64,000 bases of DNA. Source: Bryoerythrophyllum caledonicum. Its lineage: Eukaryota > Streptophyta > Bryopsida > Pottiales > Pottiaceae. Below the pieces are notes generated by a model. It ran no database searches, was not told where the DNA came from, and saw only the letters and a program-made list of their open reading frames with translations. The position numbers were made by a program, and so were the translations under genes. The stretch is from positions 26,678,668 to 26,742,667 of the forward strand of contig OZ020517.1 in the NCBI GenBank assembly GCA_963971425.1. Direction: 5' to 3'. This document shows positions 23,363-35,679 of the stretch, one piece after another (position 1 is the first letter of the stretch; each line of letters begins with the position of its first letter).

Positions 23363-23824
23363 TCAACCTGTTATACAAAAGAACTTTATTCTTGGATGTA
23401 GAATCCCTTCAATCCCTTCAGTGGCCATTGCCATTCGCAAAGAAGAACCGACCAATCGACGGACCTCGATTCCGTCGACGTCCACATTCCATAACGAAAG
23501 CTCATCCAACCGACTGACGCGAACTACGTTCCGTCCACATTCCTTGCCCTTGCAGTTCACGCCTAAACCCGTCACTAAACCCAAATCTGCCCACATAAAC
23601 AGATTCTTCCATACTGAGCGCATTATAAACTCGTCACTGTACCCAAGCCCGCTAATATCAAGGAAGGGCCTAGATTTGAAGCCAATGAATATACGGCTCC
23701 CTTTAGGAAGAATCAGCGGGACCGAACAATGCCAGAACCCGTGAACCGCGATAGATCTATTCCGGGGGAGGAAATTCTGTGAGTTTGGTAGATGGGGTTT
23801 TTGGGTGGACGAAGAATCAGGCAA
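23363..23824 (-). CDS. Possible divergent small ORF upstream of KAS II
   Basis: A 153-residue minus-strand frame in a segment visibly richer in GC than the flanking DNA. It has no recognisable domain. The plus strand also has a 107-residue frame here (23421-23744), so the openness may only reflect base composition at a promoter island. It could be the first exon of a divergently transcribed gene or no gene at all. Confidence 0.15.
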   Translation of the reverse strand: MPDSSSTQKPHLPNSQNFLPRNRSIAVHGFWHCSVPLILPKGSRIFIGFKSRPFLDISGLGYSDEFIMRSVWKNLFMWADLGLVTGLGVNCKGKECGRNVVRVSRLDELSLWNVDVDGIEVRRLVGSSLRMAMATEGIEGILHPRIKFFCITG

Positions 23825-24757
23825 TCTGGACGGAGATCACAAGGCCGTCGTCGTCTCTCTCGTAAGAGTGGCCGCTCCTCCAGTGGCGGGGGCAGGCTCT
23901 TCTATTTCGGACACACAGCTCCCAGATAGCTCACATCACATCGGAGCACCACTCGATCAGCTCGCCTTTGGAGGAGCGTCTCCGCAGTGCTCTCATTCCG
24001 TTAATTCGAGGTCGCGCTGAGGCCGCCGGGCGCCGCAACCTGGCCGTCATAATCTGCGGGCGAGCACGGGAGCAGGTAGGGTTACTGTCGCCTCCAGTCT
24101 GTGGATTGAAGGGTTTCGTGTCTCTGTTTGCAATGGCGTGCGCATGGAGCCTTCTGAGAGAGCGGCGCTTGGTTCGTTACGTTCTAGTGGAGAGTGTGCG
24201 CGTTTGGTTGTGGTTGAGTGCGGGCATTGTTTGTGAACACGGATGAGCTTTGATTTATTGTGGCGTGTAATTATGATGGAATGGCAGCGTTCTGCATCGG
24301 CTTCGAGGTAGGGCGGGGATTGCTGTGTTCGTGGAGTGTAGGAGTAATGTGAACTGTTTGGAGAGGCTAGAGATATAGGTTCGTGATACTGCGTCTTGTG
24401 AATCGGTTGCGTCGTTGATTTGAAGTGAGTGGAGGTTGTCGTTGTTGGAGGAGAGTGATGTCGATCCGGGGAATGCATTTTGTGATTGTCTTGCTTTTTG
24501 GAAGTGGCTGCTTTAGAGTTTTTGGGAGTGCGGCGGGAGCAGGTGTTGAGTGTGGATGGATTTCTTGCTTCTTCGTGTCATTTGAAGCTTAGAGGTTGCT
24601 AATTGAATCTTGAGGTCGTGGTGTACTGGTAGTGACGCATCAATGTTCACAATTCTGTTCGTTAGATCTTTCACATGCTTTAATTAGGGAATTTTCGTGG
24701 AGTTCTCTCACCGCTTTTTGGATGTTCGCAGGCAAGAGCTCAGAGTAAGATAGAAGG
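23825..24757 (+). promoter_or_regulatory. KAS II promoter and 5' UTR with a likely leader intron
   Basis: GC-richer segment upstream of the KAS II start codon. A good donor (GCAG|GTAGGG at 24076) and acceptor (TTCGCAG ending at 24731) would define a ~656-bp intron in the 5' UTR, leaving a short leader before the ATG at 24758. Leader introns are common in plant housekeeping genes. No clear TATA box was found. Open frames here on both strands are not convincing genes. Confidence 0.4.
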
Positions 24758-27700
24758 ATGGCGTTTTCAGCAGCATCGCCCCTGTGTACTTGGTTGATAG
24801 CTGCCTGTGTATCTAGTTCTGTGTCAGGGCTCGCTGGGAATGATGCACCCGTAAGCTCAGGACCCCTGGGCAGAAGACTCAGACGAAGAATTGCCCGCTC
24901 CAAGCACTTGGCCGCAGAAAGCTGGTTTTCCAGTTTCGGCATGCAATCAGCAAGTCTTTCCGGTCAGAGTTTAGTAGCATTCTGTGGATCTGGACTTTCG
25001 GAATTAGGGACTTTCTGTAATCTTGAAGGATGCGAAGAGTACAACAACATGAAACCTTTGTTTGGAGATGGTTTTTTTGGTGAGGGTTTGGGAGGTTTTG
25101 GATTCGGAACAAAGCCCGCAAGAGCTGGGCGGAGGCTTAGGAGAGCTGCTGCAGGTGAGGAATCCGTGGTGCAAATTTGTATGATGTTTTTGGTTTCTCA
25201 TCACTCTATGCGTGAAGAGCAATGTCTTTCTTCTCAAACACTATGGATCTTTCTGTGAATACTTTCGAATTAATATCGAATTCCCGTTATGTTTGGTGCA
25301 TGCTTAAGATTTCTCCTTGGTTGTTGCGAACAACAGGAAAGGCTACGGCTGTTGCAGTGCAACCGACTAAAGAATCAGAGCAGAAGAAGAATAAGAAGAC
25401 TGCAACTAAACAAAGAAGGGTTGTAGTCACTGGCATGGGTGTAGTATCTTGTCATGGTCATGATAAGGATATGTTTTATGAGAATTTATTGGCGGGGAAG
25501 AGTGGCATCACAGAGATAGAGAGGTTCGACTGCAAGGATTTTCCAACTGTAAGTCACTCATACTAGTGATGTCCTTAATGTGTCCTTACCAGTTGTGATC
25601 AGCGTAAGCTACTTATCTTAATCAGTTCACCAATTTATACGTTTGTGTATTTTCATCGAAATGTACTTAGTCTGCACTTGCAACAATGCACAGGCAATCA
25701 TGATTTTTCCAGCTTCTCATACATATATAAAGTTACTGTCTGAATGCTTATTTTATGTTCATTGAGAGAAAAGCATGAGTGTTTGACTTTTTTCCGGAAT
25801 GGTTTATATCAGCTGGACTGTATTCCTCCTGTTTTGTGCTGATTTTCCATTACGTGGTGGCAGAGATTTGCAGGTGAAATCAAGTCATTCTCAACAGATG
25901 GCTGGGTGGCTGGGAAGTTTGCCAGACGCATGGATAGGTTCATGCTGTATCTCCTTACAGCAGGCAAAAAAGCTGTGATGGACGCTAATATTACAGAAGA
26001 AGTCATGAAGGATCTTGACAAGTCAAAATGTGGTGTTCTCATTGGATCTGCAATGGGAGGGATGCAGGTAACTTTTTTATGACGTCTAACTTTGATTTAG
26101 CTAGAGGGTTTAGATCAATGGTGGTCGTTTTTGTTCTGTGGATGTTTGCCCTGTTTATTTTTATTTTTATGGTGTGTGAGTTTAGTTTACAATGCAGAAA
26201 GGCAGGCTCTCATTATGACATTGCAAGTTATTCTCTTGTACTCAATGAGGTCTTTCATGTTTGTCATACAACTGCTTGGACTGAAGTTGTAATGTTGGTT
26301 CGGCAGGTATTTAATGATGCTATAGAGGCATTGAGGGTTTCCTATCGAAAGATGAACCCTTTCTGTGTTCCTTTTGCAACCACCAACATGGGCTCGGCTA
26401 TGCTAGCCATGGATCTGGTATGGTTGTGCTGCAACTATCTCTTTATTCTGTGGTGCTTGTCGCTGTTGGTGTTACGTTTTTTAAATTTGTATATGTTTGA
26501 AGTATTATGTTTAGTGATATTTGATAGTTTGTGTGTGCTTCTTGTACAGGGGTGGATGGGGCCCAATTATTCTATCTCAACAGCTTGTGCTACAAGCAAT
26601 TTTTGTATACTTAGTGCTGCAAATCACATCATCAGGGGCGAAGCTGTAAGTTGCCAATCTTACACTCTTTCTACAGTCGGCAAAGTAATTAAGCTCTTGA
26701 ATTCTTCTATGCGTTTTACCCTTTGTCTTTAGTTCTGAAAAGGTCTTTTCATGATGAGTGTTTTAAAGATGTTTCTAACGACGATGCCAAGAATTGTTCT
26801 TCCACGCTCTATCTCTCATCACGTAAGTCTTCATCTGCAGGACATTATGTTGTCAGGAGGCTCCGATGCCGCTATTATACCTATTGGTGAGTATCAGATC
26901 CTGCCTATTTCGACTGAGGGTAGTAATGCGGACTTCCGTCACTGCCGGGAAAAATACATGTATTGGTCATTGAGACCCTTGTTTGGATTTTCAATATAGT
27001 ATTTGTATATCATTCCCTCTCCTGGGCGAGGTTTTGTTTCTGTTACTTAATCTTCAGTTACTTGTTTCCTTACATAATATACTCTGCGGGTGTCCAGGCC
27101 TTGGCGGATTTGTCGCTTGCAGAGCTCTATCTCAGCGCAACGACGATCCAACCAAAGCATCGCGCCCTTGGGATAAGGTCTAGTTTGGATGCTTATGCTT
27201 TCTATCCTACTTCTGTTACTTCTTTTGTAGCTCCTACTGATTCATGGATGTGTTTCTTATCATGCAGAACCGAGATGGGTTTGTCATGGGAGAGGGGGCA
27301 GGCGTTCTGTTGCTGGAAGAATTAGAACATGCCAAGGTTTGTACTTTTAGCGTAGTGAAGCAGTTTTAGCGTACAGCTTGTTGATGATGCAAGTTCGTCG
27401 CATTGCAGCAGTACATTTCTAATCAATGTGTTTTGAACCGTTGCTCAAATGTTACCTTCCTTCTGACCCTTCTGAAGTTCGAAAGGCAAAAATGATGCGA
27501 GGACTGTGTTTAGTGAAACATACCGGTCCGGATCTGTTCAGGCACGGGGAGCAGAGATATATGCAGAGTTTTTGGGAGGGAGCTTCACTTGTGACGCTTA
27601 TCACATGACAGAGCCACACCCAGACGGTACGTTGCACTGACTTGCGTGAGAATGGGGGTCCGAAGTGTAGGTTTGCCCTTTTCCTGCATGAACGACATCT

Positions 27701-28892
27701 TCTTTATGCCTTCGAGTTGAGTTGCGTAGTTGGCCATTGCTTTCTAGTTCAATGTGTTGTGTTGGACTATTTTCATTTGTGACTATTCTGGTTATGAAGC
27801 GTGATACCTTTCTAGTGCGTGACAGGTGCTGGTGTGCTACTTTGCATTGAGAAGGCCTTGGCTCAGTCAGGAGTAAACAGGGCTGATGTCAACTACGTGA
27901 ATGCTCATGCAACGTCAACAAAGGCTGGTGATCTGCAGGAATACAAGGCTCTCATCAAGTCTTTTGGAGAAAATCCCGAGGTAAGAAAATTCTTATCTTG
28001 TTATTGGAGAAACGGCTGATGATTTCTTCTTCATCCTCAACTCTTTCTGCTCTGCTTCCGTGGAACGTGGTGAGGGGTACAGTAGCAAAAAGGTTGCTTT
28101 CAATGGTTGCCCATGGAATTCAGCTTGTGTCATCTCCGTTCTAATGTTGATCTTTGGTTGCAGCTCAAGGTGAACTCAACTAAGTCCATGGTGGGTCATC
28201 TGCTGGGAGCTGCTGGTGGAATTGAAGCTATTGCGACTATTCAGGTGAGTGTCGTCTATTTAGAAGTAATGCTCAGAACAATACGTCTGCAAGAATGTGC
28301 ATCTTTGTTCAATTATTGATTGACATTAGAGTGTAAATTATATCGACTAGCTTGATTTATCGACCTTGTGTATTCTTTTTTAATGATGAGCGATGTGGTG
28401 ACACAGGCGATCAGAACTGGCTGGGTGCACCCTACGATCAACCTCGAGAATCCCGAGAGTGAAGTGGTAAGGGTCTCTTTTTGCCGTTTTGATTCACGTT
28501 TTGGTGTCGTCTTTGAGCGGGATTGGGTTCTACGAATAGCAAGAAGAGATTCTGTAAGTTATGTGGAGTTGCTTAATACCAATCTTTTTTCTGGAGAAGT
28601 CTGCCGTTCAACATTATGTACAATCGCAGTTAAGAATTAATTTTTTGTGAGATTTAATTTGTGAAATTCTCATTGTCATTCCCGGTTATCGACTCCAGTT
28701 TTTGGTCTAGTTAATTTCTGGAATTTCATGTGGACGTCGTGTTGCAATGGCTTTCAGGATATGAATGTGATTGTGGGAGGTGAGAAGCAGAGACTTGACA
28801 TCAAGGTTGCTTTGTCAAACTCCTTTGGCTTTGGGGGTCACAATTCGTCAGTGTTATTCGCTCCGTATGTGGAAGCGAACGAGGAAGATTGA
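24758..28892 (+). CDS. KAS2: 3-oxoacyl-[acyl-carrier-protein] synthase II, plastid (KAS II), 13 exons
   Basis: Condenses malonyl-ACP with palmitoyl-ACP in the plastid, making C18 chains. Exons: 24758-25154, 25337-25548, 25864-26067, 26307-26417, 26550-26645, 26841-26886, 27098-27177, 27268-27336, 27542-27626, 27826-27980, 28164-28244, 28407-28466, 28758-28892. All introns are GT-AG, phases agree, and the 1731-nt CDS gives 576 residues. Residues 1 to ~130 are Ser/Arg-rich and acid-poor at the start, as expected of a plastid transit peptide. The catalytic domain starts at [12 protein letters not shown]. Active-site residues: Cys321 in STACATSNF, His461 in NAHATST, Lys492 and His497 in STKSMVGH; then FGFGGHNSS near the C-terminus. 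[29 protein letters not shown] and [20 protein letters not shown] match plant KAS II rather than KAS I. The gene appears complete and functional. Confidence 0.96.
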
Positions 28893-30262
28893 AGTACTTC
28901 CTGTCTTCCCAGGTTGCGCAAGTGTTCTGATTTCATTTGTACTTGATGCAAGGAAGAGGAACTGTTGCATAGGCTCGAGATTGGGATGCCCATCAAGATT
29001 GTCTTAAAATGTGGTACATGGATGCTGCAAACTGAATCTATGCGCTACTGCTTGGTGAATTGAAATACTTACAAATCTGCGGTTTTTTCCTTTTCCTTTG
29101 TGCCTATCTTGCCATTTTTTCAATGTCTCTGGCTCTTAACAGAGCAGTTTGAAGAAAGACACTGCGGTGTTAACCCAAAATGTCAGCGCTCTTTGAGCCA
29201 GTGACGTTTTAAGTTCTGTTTCATTGCTATGTAGTTTGTTGTGTGATTTCAAATTTGGTACTCTGTTTATCCCTAATAGTGCATGTGACACTAATTCCCA
29301 TAGTAGTCTGTAGTTTGTGGCAGTAACTATGTTGTGGCAGGATGACAAGTTTCTCTTCACTTCAAACACTAATTCAATCCGTGGTTTTGAAATTATAAAG
29401 TCTAGATTGAGATCCTATGGTCAGAACTTGAAATGAAACTTTTGTTTTTCTTCTCTGCTTAAGGATTGATATTTTATTTTATTTTGATATAATAAGTAAC
29501 AATACGTTTTATTACTATATTATTAATGATTTTAACTTTTTATGACTATATATTAATGCTTTTTAACGTCCTTGAATATAGAAAAATCAAAAGGTGAATA
29601 ATGTAGTTTTGGACATGTTAGTTTTACACTGTTTTTGAAAATGCCACACCAACTTTTTAATGTCTGAAATGTTTCACTATGAACTAACGTACTCTGCTTT
29701 GCAATTTTTGACTAAAACTTACTCCAATGAGACAAAGATTTAATTCCATGGATGATTCAAGTGGACTAATTCTAAATTTCTTCATTCAATGTATCTAATG
29801 ACATAATTCAGAAATCGATTTAATCAATAATTAATCAAATATTAGATTTTATATTTAAACTAATAAAAAATAATTTAAATGCTTAAAGTAAATACGGCAT
29901 AGTTATGGAATTTTAGAAACTGTATGTTCGGAGCTTCAATAAAAAATAAAAGGCCATGTTTAAGTTTTAATCCTATAGCCCAATGAGCTTTCTCGTAAGG
30001 AAGAATCTACAAAGGTAGTAGATTATGCAGATCAACATCTACACCCTTGGTGCATTTCATTGCGACCCCACTTCACGGAAATCAGTGCTCACCAATGCTT
30101 CAACCAATTTTTGTGGCAATGGTCCCAATGGATGCCCATCTTCCTCCACTATTATGTAACAGTAAGAAAAATTCATGGAGGTGGCTTGTAGCGTTTGCTA
30201 TTGAGATTATTGTGCCGAAACGACCCAAAAATGGACATTAGGCCTTAAGAATCAATAACAAT
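28893..30262. other. KAS II 3' flank and intergenic DNA with a MITE fragment
   Basis: No gene seen. At about 29388-29463 the sequence (ATTGAGATCCTATGGTCAGA and following CTTTTGTTTTTCTTCT) matches the right part of the ~950-bp TTAA elements at 52.7 and 55.2 kb, so a fragment of that family lies just downstream of KAS II. The remainder is AT-rich. Confidence 0.5.
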
Positions 30263-31782
30263 ATGATACTTCCAAGGTTTCTTTTCATTTTGGAAGTCAT
30301 CCTTGTACTAAGGACAATCAAGTATGCAAATGGTGATTGCAATTCAATGTCGGATGCTAAAGGCATCAGCTCCATATGCTCATCTCTTTCATTGATGGGG
30401 GATGATCCAAATTTGAATTTCTTACCATCAGGTCATCAGGTGAGCTTCAATATCACAGCGCTAATTCGCGAGTGTGTGGGATTAACATGTGTGACAAATT
30501 ACCAGAAGTGCAACAGTAGTTGTGCCTGTTGTGTGGGATACAATGGCGGCGACCCGGGATTCAAAGCAACTCTTGGGGCCCTCAATAATTCCACTTCCAC
30601 TTACAATGAGTATCTTAATTGTTCTTTTCCGCCTTATGTTGCCAATCCACAAGGATTCTACTGCTTTAATTGTTCGTTTAACGGCCATCAAATGGCTTCC
30701 TCAACCAAAGTGGTTGTTATGCAGCTCAGTTGGAACAATATGCTGGCTAATGCTAAAATTGATTTCAATATGTATATTGGAGCAGGTAATGAAATGATTC
30801 CTATCCACAATTATAAAAAAATTATTGTGAAAGATTTTAAGTGCTCTAATTTCATTGCTTGATTTGTTGTAACAATCTATTTTATTGATTTTATAAGAGT
30901 AATGCTATGCCACAACTATAAAAAATCTTGAATTTCCCGGTGGAATCAATAAAAATAGATATAGTTAGCTCCCTGTACAACAACCTCATTTGTTTTGCCT
31001 TCTTTATTTAGAGGCTGCTACAATGGAAAATGTGGGTAATCGGTGTCACAAGTGTTGTTGTAAAGAGAGAGGATTTGTTCTGACCCAAGGTGCCTATTAC
31101 AATTAAATTGTTGTTGTATCATATGCTCCTTTAAAGAGAGCTGACTCTAGTGGCAATTTATTACTTCACTTTGAACCTTCTTTTAAAGAGAATAATTGCA
31201 AAATTGATGCATCAATTTTAGGCAAACCCTAATGGATTAATACTTTGTTGGGTTCTCATAAATTTTGGATTAAAGCACAAAATGAAATATATTCATATTA
31301 AACATGTCCTTCCACTTCTATAATTGTGATAAATCTTTTCTTTTTTCACTTTGTTAAGTTTACAACAAAACGTTACTTAAGTCATAAAAACTTGATATTA
31401 GCTTGAATTTTTTTGGACAGGAAGTATGTCAACACCAGATTGCTTATGGGTTTGGGAAAGAGGCAACAACTTTCCAATAAATGCATATGGCATTTTTAAA
31501 ATACTTCTGTATGATGCATATGGAAATAAAGTATCAGCTTCCACTGGATCTAATGTACAACCCAATGTTACAATTGATGCCACATTTCAACAATCCGAGA
31601 ACAATCTTCTTCTTGCGAACACAACCCCAACAATACAAATCACTTGGCAAAAGGCTTACGGATTTTGTCTTATAACCGTTTTTGCAAAAAAAGAAGGGAC
31701 GTTCAATATGTTTGTCCGTGATGACAAGAATGTTCTATTGAGGAGCATGCCAACTACATTCCATGTGACTGCAGGTTTGTAA
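30263..31782 (+). CDS. Secreted Cys-rich protein with a GEX2-like filamin-type exon (two exons seen, probably partial)
   Basis: Exon 1 (30263-30785) starts with a signal peptide (MILPRFLFILEVILVL), then about 150 residues with paired cysteines (CNSSCACC) and several N-glycosylation sequons (NIT, NST, NCS). It ends GAGCAG|GTAATG in phase 1. Exon 2 (31421-31774 if spliced, or to the TAA at 31782) resembles one filamin/Ig-like repeat of the plant gamete-expressed GEX2 family. It has CLWVWERGNNFPINAYGIFK, then LLYDAYGNKVSA, ending FHVTAG with GCAG|GTTTGT. A phase 1-1 exon holding one repeat is typical of such proteins. No further exon is visible; TTAA MITEs follow directly. It may be a truncated gene or pseudogene. 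GEX2 acts in gamete attachment; applying that role here is an inference. Confidence 0.45.
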
Positions 31783-31796
31783 TTTTACTTAACCCT

Positions 31797-32181
31797 TTAA
31801 CCCTTTAACGCCGGAGGTATTCACAAGCCTCTGAAGAATCCATGACTGTAGTAGATCATGCACAATAGCTAATAGATAATGCACACTAGAATCTACACAA
31901 TGGGTACATTTGATAGTTGACCTAATTTACAAAAGTCATTGTAGCTCTTCAATGCTTGCACCAATGCACATGGTAATTGTTCCATTTGAAGCAGAATCAC
32001 TATTGTCAAATACGCTGTAGCCCTAAAATGTGCATCCAACTCACATACAAAAAATTATTACTAAAAATAGACTGAAATCGACCCAAATTGACCAACTTGG
32101 CGTAAATGGGTTAACGCCGCGCTTTTCCACGTGCAGTGCTATAGAGGCCCATTTTGACTCTCTCTGGTGTTTGAAGGTTAA
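31797..32181. mobile_element. Cluster of small TTAA-bounded MITEs
   Basis: TTAACCCTTTAACGCC at 31797 and its inverted counterpart GGCGTAAATGGGTTAA ending at 32114 bound a ~318-bp element. A further short unit from TTAACGCCGCGC at 32111 runs to GAAGGTTAA at 32181. No coding capacity. TTAA termini are typical of piggyBac-type elements. Confidence 0.5.
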
Positions 32182-32193
32182 ATCCATTGCACT

Positions 32194-32487
32194 TTAACCC
32201 TCTAAGGACGAGAGGCCTATAGGTAGTCACTTTTGGAGTAATTTGCAAATTGGTGGACCCATATATCATTCGTGGTCTAATTTAAGTTCCTTGAATCTCT
32301 CCGCTTCCAACAAATGTGGTGAAAATGTGCGCCGGAGTTTGACGGGCAAACTATAGTGACGTTTGTAGTGACTGATTGCGATGAAATCTACCCGCTGTGT
32401 AGATGATGTAGTGACCAGTCGTGGCAAAATGTACCCACTCATGACGTCTCCTAGGCCTGGTCGCAGGTGTTGTCCTTAAAGGGTTAA
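32194..32487. mobile_element. 294-bp TTAA MITE
   Basis: The left end TTAACCCTCTAAGGAC and the right end GTCCTTAAAGGGTTAA form an imperfect inverted repeat, with AGGCCT close to each inner border. Flanking TTAA at both ends fits a TTAA target-site duplication. Interior non-coding. Confidence 0.6.
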
Positions 32488-33727
32488 AAGAAGCGATTGT
32501 TATTTTAGCAGTGTTAGACAATTACATGAATTACATTACGGACTAAAAGCTAATCAATTTGATTACATTGGCCATTAGATGAGTCATGGACGGGGAAGAG
32601 ATTTGAGCCTCCACCAGCTCCCATAACATATTTTTTAGGTGATACGTACGGAAGAAAAAGTTTTGTTGGAGTTCAAGTGGTGTTGAATTTGCGGCTAGCT
32701 ATATTTATGCTTGTGTGTACATTGTTTGTTGAATGGTAAATTGTATATGAATTCAAGCATTCCACAATTCATTTGGAGCCTAAGAAAGAAAGTAGTGAAT
32801 TTGGGACAATTTAAATTGATCTCCTACAGTGGGAGAATACATTAGGATCCAGCTTTTAGAATATGTAGATGCCTTTGAAAAAATATGAAAGTTATGTAGA
32901 TGAATTTGGTATGTATTTAGTTATTAAAGGAAGTTCATGAAAAAATGACATAAATGGCATAATTGACATATATAAATGACATAAATGGAATTGCCTAAAG
33001 CCTTGTAAGATATGAAAATACACATTCATAATTTCCAAACGTTCGTGCAAGTCCATTTATATAATTTCTAAAAATATTCAAATTTTGGTTAATATTTCAT
33101 AGAATAGATTTATTCTAAGATATTCATCTGTTAAGTTCAAAATTATACATTTCAAATACAAACAATCTTGTGGAAGTTTTGATAATTGCTATTCAAAATC
33201 GCAAGTTACTAATTAAAGTTATAAAGTCATAAATGAATGTATTAATGTGTATAGTTCTATGAATAAATTATTGATTCTAATCAATAATAATACTTTGTAG
33301 AAATATGATGACCTTGCATTTATTCTATTTATAAAATTACAAGTATTGCAAATTAGAATGTTAGATTCCCTCATCAGATTAAATAGATTCACCAAAAAAT
33401 AAGTACATATATATATATCTTTATCTTTGTTCAATAGTGGATTAGATATGAACTGCACACTTTCCTATCACCAAATGGCATCGTTTTTCAAATGGTTGTT
33501 ATAAAGTTTACTACTAACTATCATTGTTTGACAAGATTTAACACACTTATCATGCACTTTCTAAGTATTCATATATATAATTAAAATAAAATTTAGAACT
33601 ATGTACCACATGCAATTAAGCAATTATGTACTCAACATTTAAAAGTGCACTAAGGAACAACCGTAGCACTTGGGCACAAAAATGTCAAAATTTCAAAAAA
33701 GTGTTTAAAAAAAAAACCGAGTTTGTA
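32488..33727. other. Intergenic, AT-rich
   Basis: No gene or element recognised. A short (AT)n tract lies near 33410. The last two bases (33726-33727, TA) are the target duplication of the Tc1-like element that follows. Confidence 0.4.
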
Positions 33728-34674
33728 CAGTAGGGTGACATTCAAATTGGCGTTTGGGCAATTCTAGGGATGGTGCCCCACACTGCTGCCAACTTTGACG
33801 CCCTCCACAGGGCTGAATAATTGTTCTTTTACCCTAAAATTTTGGGAACAACATCACCTCTATGTTAAAAACATGCATACCAAATTTCAAGTCCAGAGGA
33901 CTTATAAAACAAAAGATATTAAAAATTAACCACCATGGGGTAGCTGTGAGAAAAGTTTCTCAACCGCCAACTTTGACACCATCCCAAGGATTGAGGAAAT
34001 TTTTTTTGCCCATGGAATTTTTGGAGTGAGAACACCTTTATGTTGATTACATGTGTGGAAATTTTCAAGTCCAAAAAATGCACAAAAAAAATCACATCCC
34101 AAATCTACCAACATGTGTAATTGTGAGAAAAAAAGGGAAAAACCATTTTACTACTTCCAACTTTGACACCCTCCCTAGGATTGAGGGTTTGTTATTTCAA
34201 CATGAAATTTTTGACACATGGTAACCTTTATGTTGATAACATGTGGGAAAATTTTCAAGGCCAAAAAATGTATTCAAAAGAAGATATTCAAAATCTACTA
34301 ACATGGGGGTTAGTTGAGAGAAAAGTTTCACAGCTGCCCACTTTGACACCCTCCCAAGAATTCAAAAAATTTATTTGTCCATGAAATTTTGGGTATGAAG
34401 TCACCTTCACGTCAAATACAAGTGTGGAAAATTTCAAATTCCAAAAGATTTACACAAAAAACATATACCAAGTCTACCAACATGTATTGTTGTGACAAAC
34501 AAAGGGGAAAGTTTACCACTACTTCCAACTTCAACACCCTTCCTAGGATTGAGTTTTTGTTGATACATAATGAAATTTTGGCCACAAGATCATCTCTATA
34601 TTGGTAACATATAAGATAGATTTCAAAGCTAAAAGATGTATATACAAAAAAAAATTATTCCATATCTACCAACG
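33728..34674 (+). repeat. Left terminal inverted repeat of the Tc1-like element, five ~185-bp units
   Basis: The motif CCAACTTTGACACCCTCC followed by AGGATTGAG-like sequence recurs near 33788, 33966, 34157, 34335 and 34523, so the arm is five diverged tandem units. Small open frames here (62, 73 and 72 residues) are identical to those in the right arm and are repeat sequence, not genes. Confidence 0.9.
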
Positions 34675-35676
34675 TGTATGTCCTCCATTAGCATCAATCA
34701 CCGCTTGTAACCTTGAGGGCATAGAATGACATAGTTGAAGGAGCTTTGTACCACTAACCAAATTCCACTCTTTTTCAAGAGCTACCTTCATCACTTCTAA
34801 GTTTCTAGGGCATTCCTTGCCATGTTGCACAACATCTTTTAGCATCCTCTAGACATTCTCGATTGGATTGAGATCGGGAGAGTTTGCAGGCCAATTGAGC
34901 TTTTCGAGTTGGTGGGTTTGTCTCCATTCTTCACATGTTTTGCTACGATGAACAGGTGCACCATCTTCCATTAGCACTCCTTCTGGAAGTCTACTCAAGA
35001 AATGAATCAATTCGCCATCGTAGACCACTTCAACAAAATCTTTAGCAGAACGTTGAGTTTTTGGCATAAAGACAAGTTGTGACTTTTGTCCTCGAGCAAA
35101 TGCACCCCAAATCATCAAAGATGTCCGTCCACTTTTAAAAGTAGGAACTATACAACTTGATGAATAACGCTCATATGCACTTCTCCAAACATGAATTTGC
35201 CGAGAACTTTTTCCAATCTCAAAAGTAGATTCATCTGTCCAAACAATACGCTCCCACTCTTTTGGACTCCATCCATGGTACTTCTGAGCAAAAGCTAACC
35301 GTTGAGACATGTGATGGGATGTCAAGAAAGGTTTTTTGACTGCAATTTGACTAAAAATACCACTTTTATGTAATACCCTTTGAATAGTACGTCTACACAC
35401 TTGAGTACGACACATATTAGTAATCTCTGAGACCGAGGAACGACGATGAGTTTTTGCATAACGCACAATATTATTCACATCTCTCTCACTAAGTTTTTTA
35501 GCGTGACTTCCACCGCAAGGTTTGCGCTTATAAGTTCCATCTTCTTTAAACGTTTTTACTAACCTCTGAACTGTTCTAACAGAAACTCCTGTAATGGCTG
35601 CAATTTGAACTTCTGTATTTCCTCCCTCACTCAAACCTATAATGCGAGCACGGATTTCATCTGAAATTGCCATCAT
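34666..35676 (-). pseudogene. Tc1-like transposase (DD34E) with one premature TAG
   Basis: Cut-and-paste transposase. Residues 1-110 hold two helix-turn-helix segments (DEIRARIIGLSEGG, VSVRTVQRLVKTF; ISEITNM-type second unit). The DDE_3 catalytic core follows: Asp148 in VWTDEST, Asp238 in LMEDGAPVH, Glu273 in NSPDLNPIENV, with 34 residues between the last two, hence DD34E. The frame stops at TAG (34849-34851) where the family has Trp (NPIENVW). The same frame then stays open for 60 more codons with normal Tc1 C-terminal features (MPSRLQAVIDANGGHTRW) to a TAG at 34666-34668, which lies inside the left inverted repeat. Full length would be 336 residues, normal for Tc1. One point change separates this from an intact gene. 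Confidence 0.92.
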
Positions 35677-35679
35677 AGA

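Noticed and set aside
24047..24478. 143-residue minus-strand ORF over the KAS II leader
   Set aside because: No domain; it overlaps the likely leader intron and the GC-rich promoter on the opposite strand.
33926..34607. Small ORFs in the transposon arms as genes
   Set aside because: They recur identically in the opposite arm and belong to the ~185-bp repeat units.
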